Below, one piece after another: positions 25,478 to 35,865 of a stretch of 64,000 bases of DNA. This stretch comes from Alphaproteobacteria bacterium (GTDB lineage: Bacteria > Pseudomonadota > Alphaproteobacteria > UBA8366 > Aestuariispiraceae), in contig JASJDC010000001.1 of NCBI GenBank assembly GCA_030065235.1, positions 310,001 to 374,000 of the forward strand, given 5' to 3'. Both the position numbers and the translations under genes were made by a program. The notes below the pieces were generated by a model that was not told the DNA's origin, did no database searches, and was given only the letters and a program-made list of their open reading frames with translations. How positions within the stretch are numbered: position 1 is the first letter of the stretch; each line of letters opens with the position of its first letter.

Positions 25478-25595
25478 AGGACCCGAAGGTTCGGGTGGTC
25501 GGTCGATCCAACTAATCTAGACAGCGATTGTGACGCTTTTTCGACGACGGCGTGACGGCTTTGTGAGCGGCCTCACTTGGACTGGCATTGTTCGC

Positions 25596-26195
25596 TCAAT
25601 CATCTTCCTCGCTCAAGCCCAGCGCCCGGCGCGCGAGATCGTGAAGGAAAGCTTCGATCTGCGCCTCGCCGGCGCGCTCTATGTCGGGCATCACGCTGCG
25701 CACGGCGATCAGGCGGCGGCCGTTGGCGCAACTTGCCGCGACGATCACCAGGCTGCGGGCGCGGGGCGTTGCGCGGCCGATCCGTTTGCCTTGGCAGGCG
25801 CTGATCGCGCTGCGTCCCTCTGGCGGGTTCACCACTATCCGAAGCGTCAGCGGCAGCGCGGCGGTTTGCCGGCCCAGGGTCAATACGGTCGGTTGCACGG
25901 CGGACAAGCGCGCTTCCAGACCGTTGACGATCCGTTCTGTCATCGGAATCAGGTCATCATCCGTGCGGTCAAGATCGACCAGGATGGGACCCTCGATCGC
26001 CGCCAGCGATTTAGTCAGGGCGTCGGCGTTGCGGTATTCGGTCTTTACGAGCGGACCGCTGTCGCAGGCTGCGAGCGCCAACACCGCCGCCGCCAGGACA
26101 CCGAGCGCCAGAGGCGCGCGCGCCGGTTGCGTCGGGTCGGGCCGCTGGGCCGGCGCGCTTGGCGCAAGGCCTTGTTGGCGGTGGAAAAACAGCAT
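25596..26195 (-). CDS. Putative lipoprotein, unknown function
   Basis: A 199-residue protein with a long N-terminus, a hydrophobic stretch LALGVLAAAVLALAAC and a lipobox ending at Cys44 (LAAC-DSG), so membrane anchoring is likely. The mature region is alpha/beta-looking (GPILVDLDRTDDDLIPMTER, LTLRIVVNPPEG, SLVIVAASCANGRRLIAVRS, IEAFLHDLARRALGL), perhaps a small periplasmic domain. The DLDRTDDDLIP stretch is acidic. I do not recognise the family. It is divergent from the NAD(P)HX repair gene. Confidence 0.75.
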   Translation of the reverse strand: MLFFHRQQGLAPSAPAQRPDPTQPARAPLALGVLAAAVLALAACDSGPLVKTEYRNADALTKSLAAIEGPILVDLDRTDDDLIPMTERIVNGLEARLSAVQPTVLTLGRQTAALPLTLRIVVNPPEGRSAISACQGKRIGRATPRARSLVIVAASCANGRRLIAVRSVMPDIERAGEAQIEAFLHDLARRALGLSEEDD

Positions 26196-26302
26196 ACTCC
26201 GAACCTAGATATTATGCGGACGCCGTCCACACCCGATCTTTGCGCCTTTCAGGGCGATTGGGTCCAGGTTTGGTCGGGTTCCGGCTTGCAGCGGGAAAGG
26301 TG

Positions 26303-27901
26303 ATGTCGGACAGCTCCAGCGCGCCGCTCGACACAAGGACCGACATTTCGGGCGCTCAAGGCGGGCCCGGCGGATCGCTGTTTTCGGCGCATTCATCGAT
26401 CGGCGCGGCCTCCGCTCTGTTGACCGTGTCTGAGATGGGGCAGGCTGACCGGCTCACCATCGAGGGTGGCGTTCCCGGCTACGACCTGATGAAGAAGGCC
26501 GGCGCCGCCATCGCGCGGGCCGTGTCCGAGCGTTTCCCGGAAGGACCGGTCGTCGCGCTTTGCGGGCCCGGCAATAATGGCGGCGATGGATATGTCGCGG
26601 CGCAGCTGTTGAAAGAGCAGGGTCGCGAGACTGTTTGCGTCGCCCTGAGCGACCCGGCGCGGCTTTCCGGCGACGCCAAGACCGCCTTCGAAGACTGGAC
26701 CGGCGAGAGCGTGCGGGTCGAAGGGGACGGCGAAGAGGCGGCCTGGCGCGCCACGCTCGAGAAAGCCTCTGTCGTGATCGACGCCCTGTTCGGCGCGGGC
26801 CTTGTCCGCGCGGTGGACGGCGTCGCTCTGGACCTGCTGCGGGCGGCGGAGGGAAAACGCGTCGTGGCCGTCGATATGCCCTCAGGCGTGCATGGCGACA
26901 CCGGCGCGGTTTTGGGGCATGCGATGGCGGCGGATGAGACTGTCACCTTTTTTCGTGCGAAGCCCGGCCACTATCTTTTTCCGGGGGCGGCGGCCTGCGG
27001 CGCCATTACGGTCGCGGATATCGGCATAGAAACGGCCCGGCTACATGAAATCGGGCCTCAGCAATGGCTCAACGGGCCGGATTTTTGGCGCGACCGACTT
27101 AAACCGCCGAGAGCGACAGACCATAAATACAGCCGCGGTTGCCCGCTCGTCGTAGGCGGGGTCACAATGACAGGCGCGGCGCGGCTGGCTGCGCGGGCGG
27201 CGCAACGCAGCGGCGTCGGGGCCGTTGGCGTCGCAGCTCCGATCGACGCTCAGACCGTCTACAAAGTGACCCTGGAGAGCGCGATTATCCGACCCTATCG
27301 CGATACGGCCGCGCTTCAGGAAATGGTCGAGGATCCGAAGATGAACGCGGTTCTGATCGGCCCCGGGCTCGGGTTGGTCGGCGCGACGCGGGAGAGGACC
27401 GCGGCTGCGGTGCGTTCAGGCAACCCCTGTGTCGTAGACGCCGACGGCCTATCCGTCTTCGAGGGGGTGGCGCAGTATCTGTTCGACGCGATCGCCGGTC
27501 CCTGTGTGCTGACGCCGCATGAGGGCGAGTTCAAGCGCCTGTTTCCGGACCTGACCGGCGGTCGACTGTTGCGGGTCCGTGCGGCGGCGGCGCGCTCAGG
27601 CTGCGTGGTTCTGCTCAAGGGCGGCGATACGACCATCGCGGCGCCGGACGGCAGGCTCGTGATCAACTCTCATGCGACGCCGGAATTGGCGACGGCCGGA
27701 TCGGGCGATGTCTTGTCCGGTCTGCTTGTGGGATTGCTGGCGCGGGGCCTGCCGGCTTTCGAAGCGGCCGCCGCCGCCGCCTGGATCCATGGCGAAACCG
27801 GCCGCATGATGGCTGCGAGGCTGGGCCCAAGCTTGATCGCCGAAGACCTGATCGAGGCGCTGCCGGATGCGTTCCACACCGTGACGACTGTTGAGCCCTG
27901 A
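26303..27901 (+). CDS. nnr: Bifunctional NAD(P)H-hydrate epimerase / ADP-dependent dehydratase
   Basis: A 532-residue fusion that repairs hydrated NADH and NADPH. The N-terminal YjeF_N epimerase (about 30-235) has MGQADRLTIEGGVPGYDLMK, LCGPGNNGGDGYVAAQLL, VIDALFGAG and VDMPSGVHGDTG. The C-terminal ribokinase-fold dehydratase has KYSRGCPLVVGG, IGPGLGLVGATRE, VVDADGLSVF, LTPHEGEFKRLFP and ATAGSGDVLSGLLVGLLARG with the catalytic Asp. The ATG at 26303 follows GGGAAAGG; an in-frame codon at 26159 lies inside the divergent lipoprotein gene. Substrate channelling between the two active sites is expected from the family. Confidence 0.95.
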   Translation: MSDSSSAPLDTRTDISGAQGGPGGSLFSAHSSIGAASALLTVSEMGQADRLTIEGGVPGYDLMKKAGAAIARAVSERFPEGPVVALCGPGNNGGDGYVAAQLLKEQGRETVCVALSDPARLSGDAKTAFEDWTGESVRVEGDGEEAAWRATLEKASVVIDALFGAGLVRAVDGVALDLLRAAEGKRVVAVDMPSGVHGDTGAVLGHAMAADETVTFFRAKPGHYLFPGAAACGAITVADIGIETARLHEIGPQQWLNGPDFWRDRLKPPRATDHKYSRGCPLVVGGVTMTGAARLAARAAQRSGVGAVGVAAPIDAQTVYKVTLESAIIRPYRDTAALQEMVEDPKMNAVLIGPGLGLVGATRERTAAAVRSGNPCVVDADGLSVFEGVAQYLFDAIAGPCVLTPHEGEFKRLFPDLTGGRLLRVRAAAARSGCVVLLKGGDTTIAAPDGRLVINSHATPELATAGSGDVLSGLLVGLLARGLPAFEAAAAAAWIHGETGRMMAARLGPSLIAEDLIEALPDAFHTVTTVEP

Positions 27902-28110
27902 TCTTGAGCACAAATTCAATCCAAAAGTACATAAGTAAATGATGATTCTTTACTGAGACGGCGTCAGTTTATAGAAGAATGTTACAAAAAATGTTTTCGA
28001 ATACTGCAAGTTCGGATAGCTTCCCGAAGTATTGTTCTGTAACGCGCTTTTCCAGGCCTGTCGGTTTGCAATTCTTTTAAAGGCCGCCTGGAACGCTGGG
28101 GAGTAAAGAT

Positions 28111-28440
28111 ATGGGCCTCTTGTCAATGAATGGCCGGTTGTCCGGACGCAAGTCATCGGCGGTCGTGGGATTTCACGAGCGGGAACGCTCGAGCCTTTTC
28201 TACAAAGACGCGGGCGCCGTCCAATTCCTCAAGGCCGGCTCGACTTTTCGCCGGCGGCGCGACAACGCAACCGTCGAGACGGCGCGGGTTCTGTCCGTCG
28301 CCACCGACAGTTTCGGCATTCCCCATGTCCGGTACGAGATCGAAATCCGCAAAAATGGCGCGCACGCGCAATTCCGCGACGGGCCGCGCGTCTTGGCGCT
28401 GCGCTCTTTCATCGGCGCCTATCGCGAACGGGTGGACTAA
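28111..28440 (+). CDS. Conserved small hypothetical protein, 109 aa
   Basis: A basic protein with a serine/lysine-rich start (GRLSGRKSSAVVGF) and a compact core, GSTFRRRRDNATVETARVLS, DSFGIPHVRYEIEI and DGPRVLALRSFIGAYRERV. The core looks like a small beta-barrel, similar in feel to short conserved proteins of Rhodospirillales-type genomes. No function is known to me. GGGGAG precedes the ATG. The ~200-base upstream region is distinctly AT-rich, with a possible TTGAGC-18-TACATA promoter at 27904-27933 and a bulged hairpin near 28000-28035. Confidence 0.75.
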   Translation: MGLLSMNGRLSGRKSSAVVGFHERERSSLFYKDAGAVQFLKAGSTFRRRRDNATVETARVLSVATDSFGIPHVRYEIEIRKNGAHAQFRDGPRVLALRSFIGAYRERVD

Positions 28441-28545
28441 CGATCCCGGCGCTAAGCCGGTCGCGATTTCAGACGCTCGAATATCAGCGTCAGCGGCGCT
28501 GGAACGTCTGCGGAACCGGCCCCTGTCAAACCTGTAAGAACGGCT

Positions 28546-28574
28546 TTGACCTGCAAGGGGCGCGTTGCTATAGA
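28546..28574 (+). promoter_or_regulatory. Candidate promoter of tRNA-Leu
   Basis: TTGACC (28546-28551), 17 bp, TATAGA (28569-28574). The predicted start near 28581 gives a 5' leader of ~100 bases that RNase P would remove. Confidence 0.55.
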
Positions 28575-28683
28575 ACGCGCCGTTTTGGCGGGGCGCGCCC
28601 CTCCGAAGATCGGTCGGTTGGCCGCTCGGCCGAGACTGCAGCGCGGCGCCCGTCGCGTCGGTTTCGGCGGGTCGTCGGCTCGG

Positions 28684-28768
28684 GCGGGCGTGGCGGAACT
28701 GGTAGACGCGCTGGTTTTAGGTACCAGTGGAGCAATCCGTGGGGGTTCGAGTCCCTCCGCCCGCACCA
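28684..28768 (+). tRNA. tRNA-Leu (anticodon TAG)
   Basis: 85 bases with a long variable arm, as expected for leucine. The acceptor GCGGGCG pairs with CGCCCGC, discriminator A is followed by an encoded CCA. The anticodon stem CTGGT/ACCAG encloses the loop TTTAGGT with TAG. Confidence 0.97.
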
Positions 28769-28854
28769 TGCCGATCAGATTTTACAGGACGCCGCGTCAT
28801 AGGCGCCGGGGTTAGGACGCCGGAGTACGGCACAACACTGCAACAGGAAACTCC

Positions 28855-30297
28855 ATGCAAGTCGAAGAACTGAAGAGCGACGGCCTGAGCCGTGAATTCT
28901 CCGTCACCATTCCGGTCGCCGACATCGACAAACGGATCGATGCGCGCCTTGGAGAGTTGCAGGGCGACGTCCGTCTGCCGGGTTTTCGCCCGGGCAAGGC
29001 GCCGCTGAAAATCCTGCGCCAGCGTTTCTCGAAATCCGTGCTGGGCGAGGTGCTCGAAAAAGCGGTGGGCGAAACCAGCCAGGAGCTGTTGAGCGAACGC
29101 GAATTGCGGCCGGCGGTGCAGCCGAAGATCGAGATCACCAGCTTCGATGAAGGCCAAGACCTCGTCTACACGATGGGCGTCGATCTGATGCCAGAGATCG
29201 AGCCGATGGATTTCTCGAAGCTCAGCCTGACTCGCCTGAAGGCGAAGATCGAGGACAGCGAGGTCGACGAGGCGATCGAGCGGATGGCCAAAGACTTCCG
29301 CAAGTCCGAGCCGGTTGACGGCGACCGGGCGGCCGAGATGGGCGACCTGGCGATCATCGACTTCAAAGGCTCGGTGGACGGCGAATATTTCGAAGGCGGC
29401 GAAGGCGAAGGCCACCGCCTTGAGCTTGGCTCCGGCCGCTTCATCCCCGGCTTCGAGGACCAGGTCGTCGGCATGAAGGTCGGCGAGGAAAAAGACCTGA
29501 AGGTCACATTCCCGGAGGAATACGGCGCCGAGAATCTAGCCGGCAAGGACGCGGTGTTTGAGACCAAGCTGCAAGGACTGGAAGCCTTTCTCGATACTGT
29601 GATCGATGACGAATTCGCCAAGACCCTCGGTCTGGAGACCCTGGACCAACTCAAGGGCCAGATGCGCGAGCGGATTGAAAACGACTATGGCCAGGCGAGC
29701 CGGGCGCGGTTGAAGCGCGCGCTCTTGGATGCGCTTCACGAGGCGCATGATTTCGAGGTGCCGCCGGCGATGGTCGAGACGGAGTTCGAGCAGATTTGGA
29801 CCCAACTCGAACAGGCCCGCGAGTCGGGTCAAGTCGATCCGGACGACGAAGGCAAGTCCGACGATGAATTGAAGGACGAATATCGCGATATCGCGGCGCG
29901 CCGGGTCCGGCTGGGGATGCTGCTGTCGGAAGTGGGCCGGAAGAACGACGTCTCGGTCTCGCAGGACGAGGTCAATCGCGCGATCTTCGCCGAAGCGCAG
30001 AAATATCCCGGCCAGGAGCAGCAAGTGCTCGAATTCTACCAGAAGAATGCGGAAGCGGCGGCCAGCCTGCGGGCGCCGGTGCTGGAAGACAAGGTCGTCG
30101 ACTATATCCTGGAGCTGGCTCAGGTGACTGAGCAGGAAGTCACGGTCGAGGAATTGCTGCGCGATCCGGACGAGTCGGCGGAAGCGGAAGCCAAACCCGC
30201 CAAGAAAGCGGCGGTGAAGAAGTCGGCGAAGAAATCCGGCGCAAAAAAGGCCGCAGCGAAAAAGGCCGCCGCCAAAAAGGACGGCGACGAAGCCTGA
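28855..30297 (+). CDS. tig: Trigger factor (ribosome-bound chaperone, prolyl isomerase)
   Basis: It binds the ribosome exit tunnel through L23 and shields nascent chains. It has 480 residues. The ribosome-binding domain has the GFRPGKAPLKILRQRF signature at about residues 42-57. The FKBP-type isomerase domain is at about 155-245 (GDLAIIDFKGSVDGEYFEGG, LELGSGRFIPGFEDQVVGM). The C-terminal helical cradle follows, then a ~40-residue Lys/Ala-rich tail (AKKAAVKKSAKKSGAKKAAA), longer than in E. coli, seen in several alphaproteobacteria. It heads the tig-clpP-clpX-lon quality-control block. Confidence 0.97.
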   Translation: MQVEELKSDGLSREFSVTIPVADIDKRIDARLGELQGDVRLPGFRPGKAPLKILRQRFSKSVLGEVLEKAVGETSQELLSERELRPAVQPKIEITSFDEGQDLVYTMGVDLMPEIEPMDFSKLSLTRLKAKIEDSEVDEAIERMAKDFRKSEPVDGDRAAEMGDLAIIDFKGSVDGEYFEGGEGEGHRLELGSGRFIPGFEDQVVGMKVGEEKDLKVTFPEEYGAENLAGKDAVFETKLQGLEAFLDTVIDDEFAKTLGLETLDQLKGQMRERIENDYGQASRARLKRALLDALHEAHDFEVPPAMVETEFEQIWTQLEQARESGQVDPDDEGKSDDELKDEYRDIAARRVRLGMLLSEVGRKNDVSVSQDEVNRAIFAEAQKYPGQEQQVLEFYQKNAEAAASLRAPVLEDKVVDYILELAQVTEQEVTVEELLRDPDESAEAEAKPAKKAAVKKSAKKSGAKKAAAKKAAAKKDGDEA

Positions 30298-30538
30298 CCC
30301 TCGGGCGCGCTGAGGCCGGCTCGGCGATTCTCGGCCCTTTTGCGGCGAAATTGCAACAAAGCGGGTGATTTCGTCGCGGGTCCGCCGAAGGCTCCCCTTT
30401 CGGCGTGCAACCACCTGCGGCGCTCAGTAAAGTTCCCTAAGAGTGCGGTGTCACAGTCCGCCGCGCCGACACGTTTTTTTAGTCTCCCGCTGGCGGCGCG
30501 CCGGACGAGAGAGTGACCAGCATAGTTGAGGCCTTCCG

Positions 30539-31192
30539 ATGCGCGATAGAGATCCCTTTGACCTGTATATGAACACGTTGGTCCCGATGGTCGTCGAACA
30601 GACGAATCGCGGGGAGCGCGCTTACGATATTTATTCGCGGCTGTTGAAAGAACGCATTATCTTTCTGACAGGCGGCGTCGACGATCATGTCGCAAGCCTG
30701 CTCTGCGCCCAACTGCTGTTCCTGGAGAGCGAGAATCCCGGTAAGGACATCGCTTTCTACATCAATTCGCCGGGCGGAATCGTGACATCCGGCATGTCGG
30801 TCTACGATACGATGCAGTATATCAAACCGGAAGTCTCGACCGTATGCCTCGGTCAGGCGGCGTCGATGGGCTCGTTGCTTCTGATGGCTGGCGCAAAGGA
30901 CAAACGCTTTGCGCTGCCGAACAGCCGGATCATGATTCACCAGCCGTCTGGCGGCGCCCAGGGCCAGGCGACGGATATCGAGATCCACGCCAAAGAAATC
31001 CTGCGCACCCGTGAAAGGCTGAACCAGGTATACGCCGATCATACGGGCCAAAAGCTCAAGGTGATCGAGGAGGCGATGGAGCGGGACCGGTTCATGAGCC
31101 CGGAAGAGGCCCGTGATTTCGGCTTGATTGACGAAGTTGTGACCAGCCGCGAGCTGCCCGATCTGGGCGGCGAAAACGGTTCCGGCGCCTAG
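30539..31192 (+). CDS. clpP: ClpP protease proteolytic subunit
   Basis: A serine peptidase forming the two-ring chamber used by ClpX and ClpA. It has 217 residues. The triad is Ser109 (QAASMGSLL), His134 (MIHQPSGG) and Asp183 ([11 protein letters not shown]). A short propeptide precedes the mature start region ([17 protein letters not shown]). It is followed 215 bases later by clpX. Confidence 0.98.
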   Translation: MRDRDPFDLYMNTLVPMVVEQTNRGERAYDIYSRLLKERIIFLTGGVDDHVASLLCAQLLFLESENPGKDIAFYINSPGGIVTSGMSVYDTMQYIKPEVSTVCLGQAASMGSLLLMAGAKDKRFALPNSRIMIHQPSGGAQGQATDIEIHAKEILRTRERLNQVYADHTGQKLKVIEEAMERDRFMSPEEARDFGLIDEVVTSRELPDLGGENGSGA

Positions 31193-31277
31193 CGCGCGGC
31201 GCGGTCTGCATTGTAAGCGCCCGCAAGAGCGCTGGGCTGAATCGCCTGGCGAATGCGATATTGGAGACAGTTGGGGA

Positions 31278-31307
31278 TTGAGGCGCCGGGCGCAGCAGGC
31301 GTAAACT
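31278..31307 (+). promoter_or_regulatory. Possible promoter of clpX
   Basis: TTGAGG (31278-31283), 18 bp, TAAACT (31302-31307) in the 215-base clpP-clpX gap. The match is moderate. Confidence 0.35.
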
Positions 31308-31407
31308 AGAGGGTGAGGGGCGTATTTGGTGGGCTTGCGGGACATGGGGTCCCGTTAGACAACGGTCGAAGCACGGGCGCTGCGGCGTTCGGGATGAGAG
31401 GCGTTAA

Positions 31408-32676
31408 ATGAGTAAGGCCAGCGGCGGCGACGGCAAAAACACGCTCTATTGCTCCTTCTGCGGCAAGAGCCAGCACGAGGTCCGGAAACTGATCGCCGGT
31501 CCGACCGTGTTCATCTGCGATGAATGCGTCGAACTGTGCATGGATATCATCAAGGAAGACCATAAGGCCGCGGTCTCCAAGAACGCCGACGGCGTGCCCA
31601 CGCCTCAGGAGATCCGCGACGTTCTGGACGATTACGTCATCGGTCAGGACCATGCGAAGCGCGTGCTGTCGGTCGCCGTGCATAACCACTACAAACGGCT
31701 GGCGCATGCGACGAAGAACAACGATGTCGAACTCGCCAAATCGAATATTCTGCTGATCGGCCCGACCGGTTGCGGCAAGACGCTGCTGGCCCAGACACTC
31801 GCGCGAATTCTGGACGTGCCTTTCACCATGGCTGACGCGACGACCCTGACTGAAGCCGGCTATGTCGGCGAGGATGTCGAGAATATCATCCTGAAGCTGT
31901 TGCAATCGGCCGACTACAATGTCGAACGGGCGCAACGCGGGATCGTTTATATCGACGAGGTCGACAAGATCAGCCGAAAATCCGACAACCCGTCGATCAC
32001 CCGCGACGTGTCGGGCGAGGGCGTGCAACAGGCGCTGTTGAAGATCATGGAAGGCACGGTCGCCAGCGTGCCGCCGCAGGGCGGGCGCAAGCATCCGCAA
32101 CAGGAATTCCTGCAGGTCGACACGACCAATATCCTGTTCATCTGCGGCGGGGCCTTCGCGGGGCTGGAGAAGATTATCTCGCAGCGCGGGCGCGGCTCCG
32201 CCATCGGGTTCGGCGCCGACGTGCAGGACGAAGACGAGCGTCAGGTCGGCGAACTGCTGCGCGATATCGAGCCGGAAGATCTGCTCCGTTTCGGTTTGAT
32301 CCCCGAATTCGTCGGCCGGGTGCCGGTTCTGGCGACCCTGTCCGATCTCGACGAGGACGCCCTGGTCGACATCCTGACCGGCCCGCGCAACGCGTTGGTG
32401 AAACAGTATCAGCGTCTGTTCGAGATGGAGAGCGTGCAGATCGAATTCACCGACGACGCCTTGCGCGCCGTCGCCCAGAAAGCGATCCAGCGGAAGACCG
32501 GCGCGCGGGGCCTGCGCTCCATCATGGAATCGATCCTGCTCGACCCGATGTATGAATTGCCGGGTCTAGAGGGTGTTGAGGAAGTAGTGATCAACAAGGA
32601 AGTTGTCGAAGGGCGCGCTGAACCGCTCTACATCTATTCCGACCGCCGCGACGACGTTCCCTCGACCGCAAGCTGA
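31408..32676 (+). CDS. clpX: ClpX ATP-dependent unfoldase
   Basis: An AAA+ unfoldase that recognises tagged substrates and feeds ClpP. It has 422 residues. The N-terminal zinc-binding domain uses Cys15, Cys18, Cys37 and Cys40. Walker A is GPTGCGKT, the pore loop GYVGED, Walker [11 protein letters not shown], and the [12 protein letters not shown] segment holds the IGF loop that docks on ClpP. Sensor-2 [12 protein letters not shown] is near the end. All motifs are intact. Confidence 0.98.
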   Translation: MSKASGGDGKNTLYCSFCGKSQHEVRKLIAGPTVFICDECVELCMDIIKEDHKAAVSKNADGVPTPQEIRDVLDDYVIGQDHAKRVLSVAVHNHYKRLAHATKNNDVELAKSNILLIGPTGCGKTLLAQTLARILDVPFTMADATTLTEAGYVGEDVENIILKLLQSADYNVERAQRGIVYIDEVDKISRKSDNPSITRDVSGEGVQQALLKIMEGTVASVPPQGGRKHPQQEFLQVDTTNILFICGGAFAGLEKIISQRGRGSAIGFGADVQDEDERQVGELLRDIEPEDLLRFGLIPEFVGRVPVLATLSDLDEDALVDILTGPRNALVKQYQRLFEMESVQIEFTDDALRAVAQKAIQRKTGARGLRSIMESILLDPMYELPGLEGVEEVVINKEVVEGRAEPLYIYSDRRDDVPSTAS

Positions 32677-33027
32677 TTTTTGGGCCGAGGCAGGGCTCAA
32701 AGTCCCGTTCGTTCCCCTTTGGCGCCTCTGAATACCGCGCATACAGGCGCGAGAACCGGTTTCCGCTCGACGCCGTATACTCTTCTGTGCGGGCGCTGTT
32801 GATTCGGCCTGAATCGCGTCACCTTCCAAATCGGTGCGATGTTGGCCCCGCCGCATCGGCCTCGATTTTCGGGTTGAATGCCGGTCGTTCGTGGCCAACT
32901 TAAAAAGGGTCGGTCGAACCCCTGTGACCGGCGCACCTTTGGCGTAATTCTGGGACGCCGATACGGGTCCCGCCCTGTCACGCGCGAAGGCCGGAAGGCT
33001 TCGCCAGTTAATGAAAGAAGCAAAATC
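32677..33027 (+). other. 351-base clpX-lon gap
   Basis: No gene is evident; the open frame from 32878 merely joins the lon frame. A TTGAAT at 32874-32879 with AACTTA 17 bases later might be a heat-shock-type promoter for lon, but the -10 match is poor. No clear terminator or riboswitch was seen. Confidence 0.4.
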
Positions 33028-35451
33028 ATGCTCGAGATGCCCCGCGGCGTTCAATATCCCGTGCTGCCGCTCCGCGATATCGTTGTTTTCCCGCATATGA
33101 TCGTGCCCCTGTTCGTCGGCCGTGAGAAATCGGTGCGGGCTCTGGAAGACGTCATGAAGGATGACAAACAGATCCTTCTGGTCACGCAGCGGAACGCCGG
33201 CGATGACGATCCGGCGACGGACGACCTCTACGAAATCGGCACCATCGCGACGGTTCTGCAATTGCTGAAACTGCCCGACGGCACGGTGAAAGTGCTCGTG
33301 GAAGGGGTCAGCCGCGCGAAGCTGACGGGCTTCACCGACAATGCCGATTTCTTCGAGGCCTATGCCGAAGTGGCCGCCGCCGAGCAGCCCACGGATGATG
33401 AGGTTGGCGCTCTGGCGCGGGCGGTGGTTTCGCAATTTGAGCAATATATCAAGCTGAACAAGAAGGTTCCGGCGGAAGTTCTTGTTTCAATTAATCAAAT
33501 CGATGATTTGAGCAAGCTCGCCGACACGGTCGCCCAGCATTTGGCTGTGAAGATACAGGACAAGCAGGAAATCTTGGAGATCGAGTCCGTCGCCGAGCGG
33601 CTGGAGAAGATTTACTCGATGATGGAGAGCGAGATCAGCGTGCTCCAAGTCGAGAAACGCATCCGCACCCGCGTCAAGCGCCAGATGGAGAAGACGCAAC
33701 GCGAGTATTATCTGAACGAGCAGATGAAAGCGATCCAGAAGGAGCTGGGCGAGGGTGAAGACGGCAAGGACGAGTTGGCCGAGCTTGAAGAGAAGATCAA
33801 CGCGACCAAACTCTCCAAGGAAGCCAATGAGAAAGCGCTGGCGGAGCTGAAGAAGCTGCGGGCGATGAGCCCGATGTCGGCCGAGGCCACGGTCGTCCGC
33901 AATTATCTCGATTGGTTGCTGAGCATTCCGTGGAAAAAACGTTCGAAGGTCAAAAAGGACCTGAACGAAGCCAAATCGGTCCTCGACACCGATCATTATG
34001 GGCTTGAGAAGGTCAAGGAGCGCATCCTCGAATATCTCGCCGTCCAGGTGCGGATGCGCAAGGTGAAGGGCCCGATTCTCTGCCTGGTGGGGCCGCCCGG
34101 CGTCGGCAAGACCTCGCTCGGCAAGTCCATCGCCAAGGCGACGGGCCGGGAATTCGTGCGCATGTCGCTCGGCGGCGTGCGGGACGAATCGGAGGTGCGC
34201 GGTCATCGGCGCACCTATATCGGCTCAATGCCGGGTCGCGTCATTCAAGGCATGAAGAAGGCCAAGAAATCCAATCCGCTGTTCCTTCTGGACGAAATCG
34301 ACAAGCTGGGCGCCGATTGGCGCGGCGATCCGTCTTCGGCCCTGCTGGAAGTCCTGGACCCGGAGCAGAACAACACCTTCAACGACCACTATCTCGAGGT
34401 CGATTACGATCTGTCCGATGTGATGTTCGTGACCACCGCGAACACGCTGCGCATGCCGCAGCCGCTGATGGACCGGATGGAGATCATTCGCATCCCCGGT
34501 TACACCGAGGATGAGAAGGTTGAGATCGCCAAGCGCCATCTGCTGACCAAGCAGATGAAAGAAAACGGCTTGAAGGCGGAGGAATTCTCGATCACCGACG
34601 CCGCGCTGCGCGACCTGATCCGCTACTATACCCGCGAGGCCGGGGTGCGCAGTCTGGAGCGCGAAATCGCCAATTTGGGCCGCAAGGCGATCAAGGAAAT
34701 CGTCGGCGACGCCAAGGAAAGCGTCGAGGTCACCAGCGACAACCTCAACCAATATGCCGGCGTCCGGAAATTCCGCTTCGGCGAGATCGAAGAGGATGAT
34801 CTGGTTGGCGTGGTGACCGGTTTGGCCTGGACCGAGGTCGGTGGTGAACTGCTGAACATCGAATCGGTTCTGGTGCCGGGCAAGGGCAAGGTGACCAAAA
34901 CCGGGAAACTCGGCGATGTGATGCAGGAGTCGATCCAGGCTGCGGAGTATTTCATCAAGAGCCGCGCGCCGTCCCTGGGGCTAAAGCCGACCGCGTTCGA
35001 GAAGAGCGACATCCACGTCCATGTGCCGGAAGGCGCGACGCCGAAAGACGGACCGTCGGCTGGCGTCGCCATGGTGACCTCCATGGTCTCGGTCCTGACC
35101 GGCATTCCGGTCCGCAAAGATGTGGCGATGACCGGCGAGGTCACGCTGCGCGGCCGCGTTCTGCCGATCGGCGGCTTGAAGGAAAAGCTGCTGGCGGCGC
35201 TGCGGGGCGGGATCAATCTGGTCCTTATTCCGAAGGACAATGAGAAGGACCTCGAGGAAATCCCGGACAATGTGAAGGAAGGCCTGACGATCGTGCCCGT
35301 GGCGACGGTCGACGAGGTTCTGGAGCAGGCGCTGACCGAAACGCTGACGCCGATCGAATGGAACCCGAATGACGACGAGGGCGAAAATGTGGACCCGGCG
35401 GCCAAAGCGGCCGGCGATGACGCCGAGCATGATGCGGTGACGACACACTGA
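33028..35451 (+). CDS. lon: Lon ATP-dependent protease
   Basis: A hexameric AAA+ serine protease that degrades misfolded and regulatory proteins. It has 807 residues. The N-domain begins [20 protein letters not shown]. Walker A GPPGVGKT is near residue 355 and Walker [13 protein letters not shown] near 422. The proteolytic dyad is Ser in [11 protein letters not shown] (about 677) and Lys in [11 protein letters not shown] (about 719). The ATG at 33028 begins the canonical MLEMPRG N-terminus; the frame to 32878 adds 50 unrelated residues. A strong terminator follows. Confidence 0.98.
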   Translation: MLEMPRGVQYPVLPLRDIVVFPHMIVPLFVGREKSVRALEDVMKDDKQILLVTQRNAGDDDPATDDLYEIGTIATVLQLLKLPDGTVKVLVEGVSRAKLTGFTDNADFFEAYAEVAAAEQPTDDEVGALARAVVSQFEQYIKLNKKVPAEVLVSINQIDDLSKLADTVAQHLAVKIQDKQEILEIESVAERLEKIYSMMESEISVLQVEKRIRTRVKRQMEKTQREYYLNEQMKAIQKELGEGEDGKDELAELEEKINATKLSKEANEKALAELKKLRAMSPMSAEATVVRNYLDWLLSIPWKKRSKVKKDLNEAKSVLDTDHYGLEKVKERILEYLAVQVRMRKVKGPILCLVGPPGVGKTSLGKSIAKATGREFVRMSLGGVRDESEVRGHRRTYIGSMPGRVIQGMKKAKKSNPLFLLDEIDKLGADWRGDPSSALLEVLDPEQNNTFNDHYLEVDYDLSDVMFVTTANTLRMPQPLMDRMEIIRIPGYTEDEKVEIAKRHLLTKQMKENGLKAEEFSITDAALRDLIRYYTREAGVRSLEREIANLGRKAIKEIVGDAKESVEVTSDNLNQYAGVRKFRFGEIEEDDLVGVVTGLAWTEVGGELLNIESVLVPGKGKVTKTGKLGDVMQESIQAAEYFIKSRAPSLGLKPTAFEKSDIHVHVPEGATPKDGPSAGVAMVTSMVSVLTGIPVRKDVAMTGEVTLRGRVLPIGGLKEKLLAALRGGINLVLIPKDNEKDLEEIPDNVKEGLTIVPVATVDEVLEQALTETLTPIEWNPNDDEGENVDPAAKAAGDDAEHDAVTTH

Positions 35452-35520
35452 CGCGCCATTGAAGAGAGGGATCGATATAGATCGTCGGCGGCGCCGACGC
35501 CCCGTCGATCCGATAGATGA

Positions 35521-35568
35521 AATCGGCGCGGCCTGATCTTTCGCGAATCGGGCCGCGCCGATTCCTTT
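35521..35568 (+). terminator. Terminator after lon
   Basis: A 13-bp perfect stem (AATCGGCGCGGCC / GGCCGCGCCGATT) with a 17-base loop followed by CCTTTTC, about 70 bases after the lon stop. Confidence 0.75.
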
Positions 35569-35707
35569 TCGCGCGGCGCAATTTTCCACAATTCGACGCT
35601 AACGGCGTAACATTGTTTCGCCAGTGTCCATCCGCGCTTGGAGGGATCGGTCCGCCATGGAACAAATCGGGCCGATGCTATCCGCTTTTTCCGGCATTCG
35701 AGCTAAA

Positions 35708-35725
35708 ACCGCAGAATTCTGCGGT
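35708..35725. promoter_or_regulatory. 18-bp perfect palindrome upstream of the hupB promoter
   Basis: ACCGCAGAATTCTGCGGT is an exact inverted repeat ending 17 bases before the -35 of the hupB promoter. Its size and place suit an operator for a dimeric regulator, but the factor is unknown. Confidence 0.5.
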
Positions 35726-35742
35726 ACTTCAGCGCTTTCCAA

Positions 35743-35772
35743 TTGACGCCGATTTTCGAATACCCGTACTAT
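35743..35772 (+). promoter_or_regulatory. Candidate promoter of hupB
   Basis: TTGACG (35743-35748), 18 bp, TACTAT (35767-35772). The start near 35780 gives an ~85-base leader and shows that the long frame from 35743 cannot be the real start. Confidence 0.55.
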
Positions 35773-35865
35773 CCGACCCGTTCGAGAGCAGTTCAGCCGC
35801 TCCGTTCCAGTCTTAACGCAGTCATGCGTCCCACCCATAACCCGATATTCAAAAGGGGGCCCAAC

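Noticed and set aside
30440-30481. Terminator between tig and clpP (GTGTC...GACAC with T-run)
   Set aside because: The stem is only 5 bp with a long loop, so it is too weak to report despite the seven-T run.
35743-35865. Longer HU frame starting at 35743
   Set aside because: The stretch contains the hupB promoter, and the GTG at 35866 with its ribosome-binding site gives the exact 90-residue HU length.
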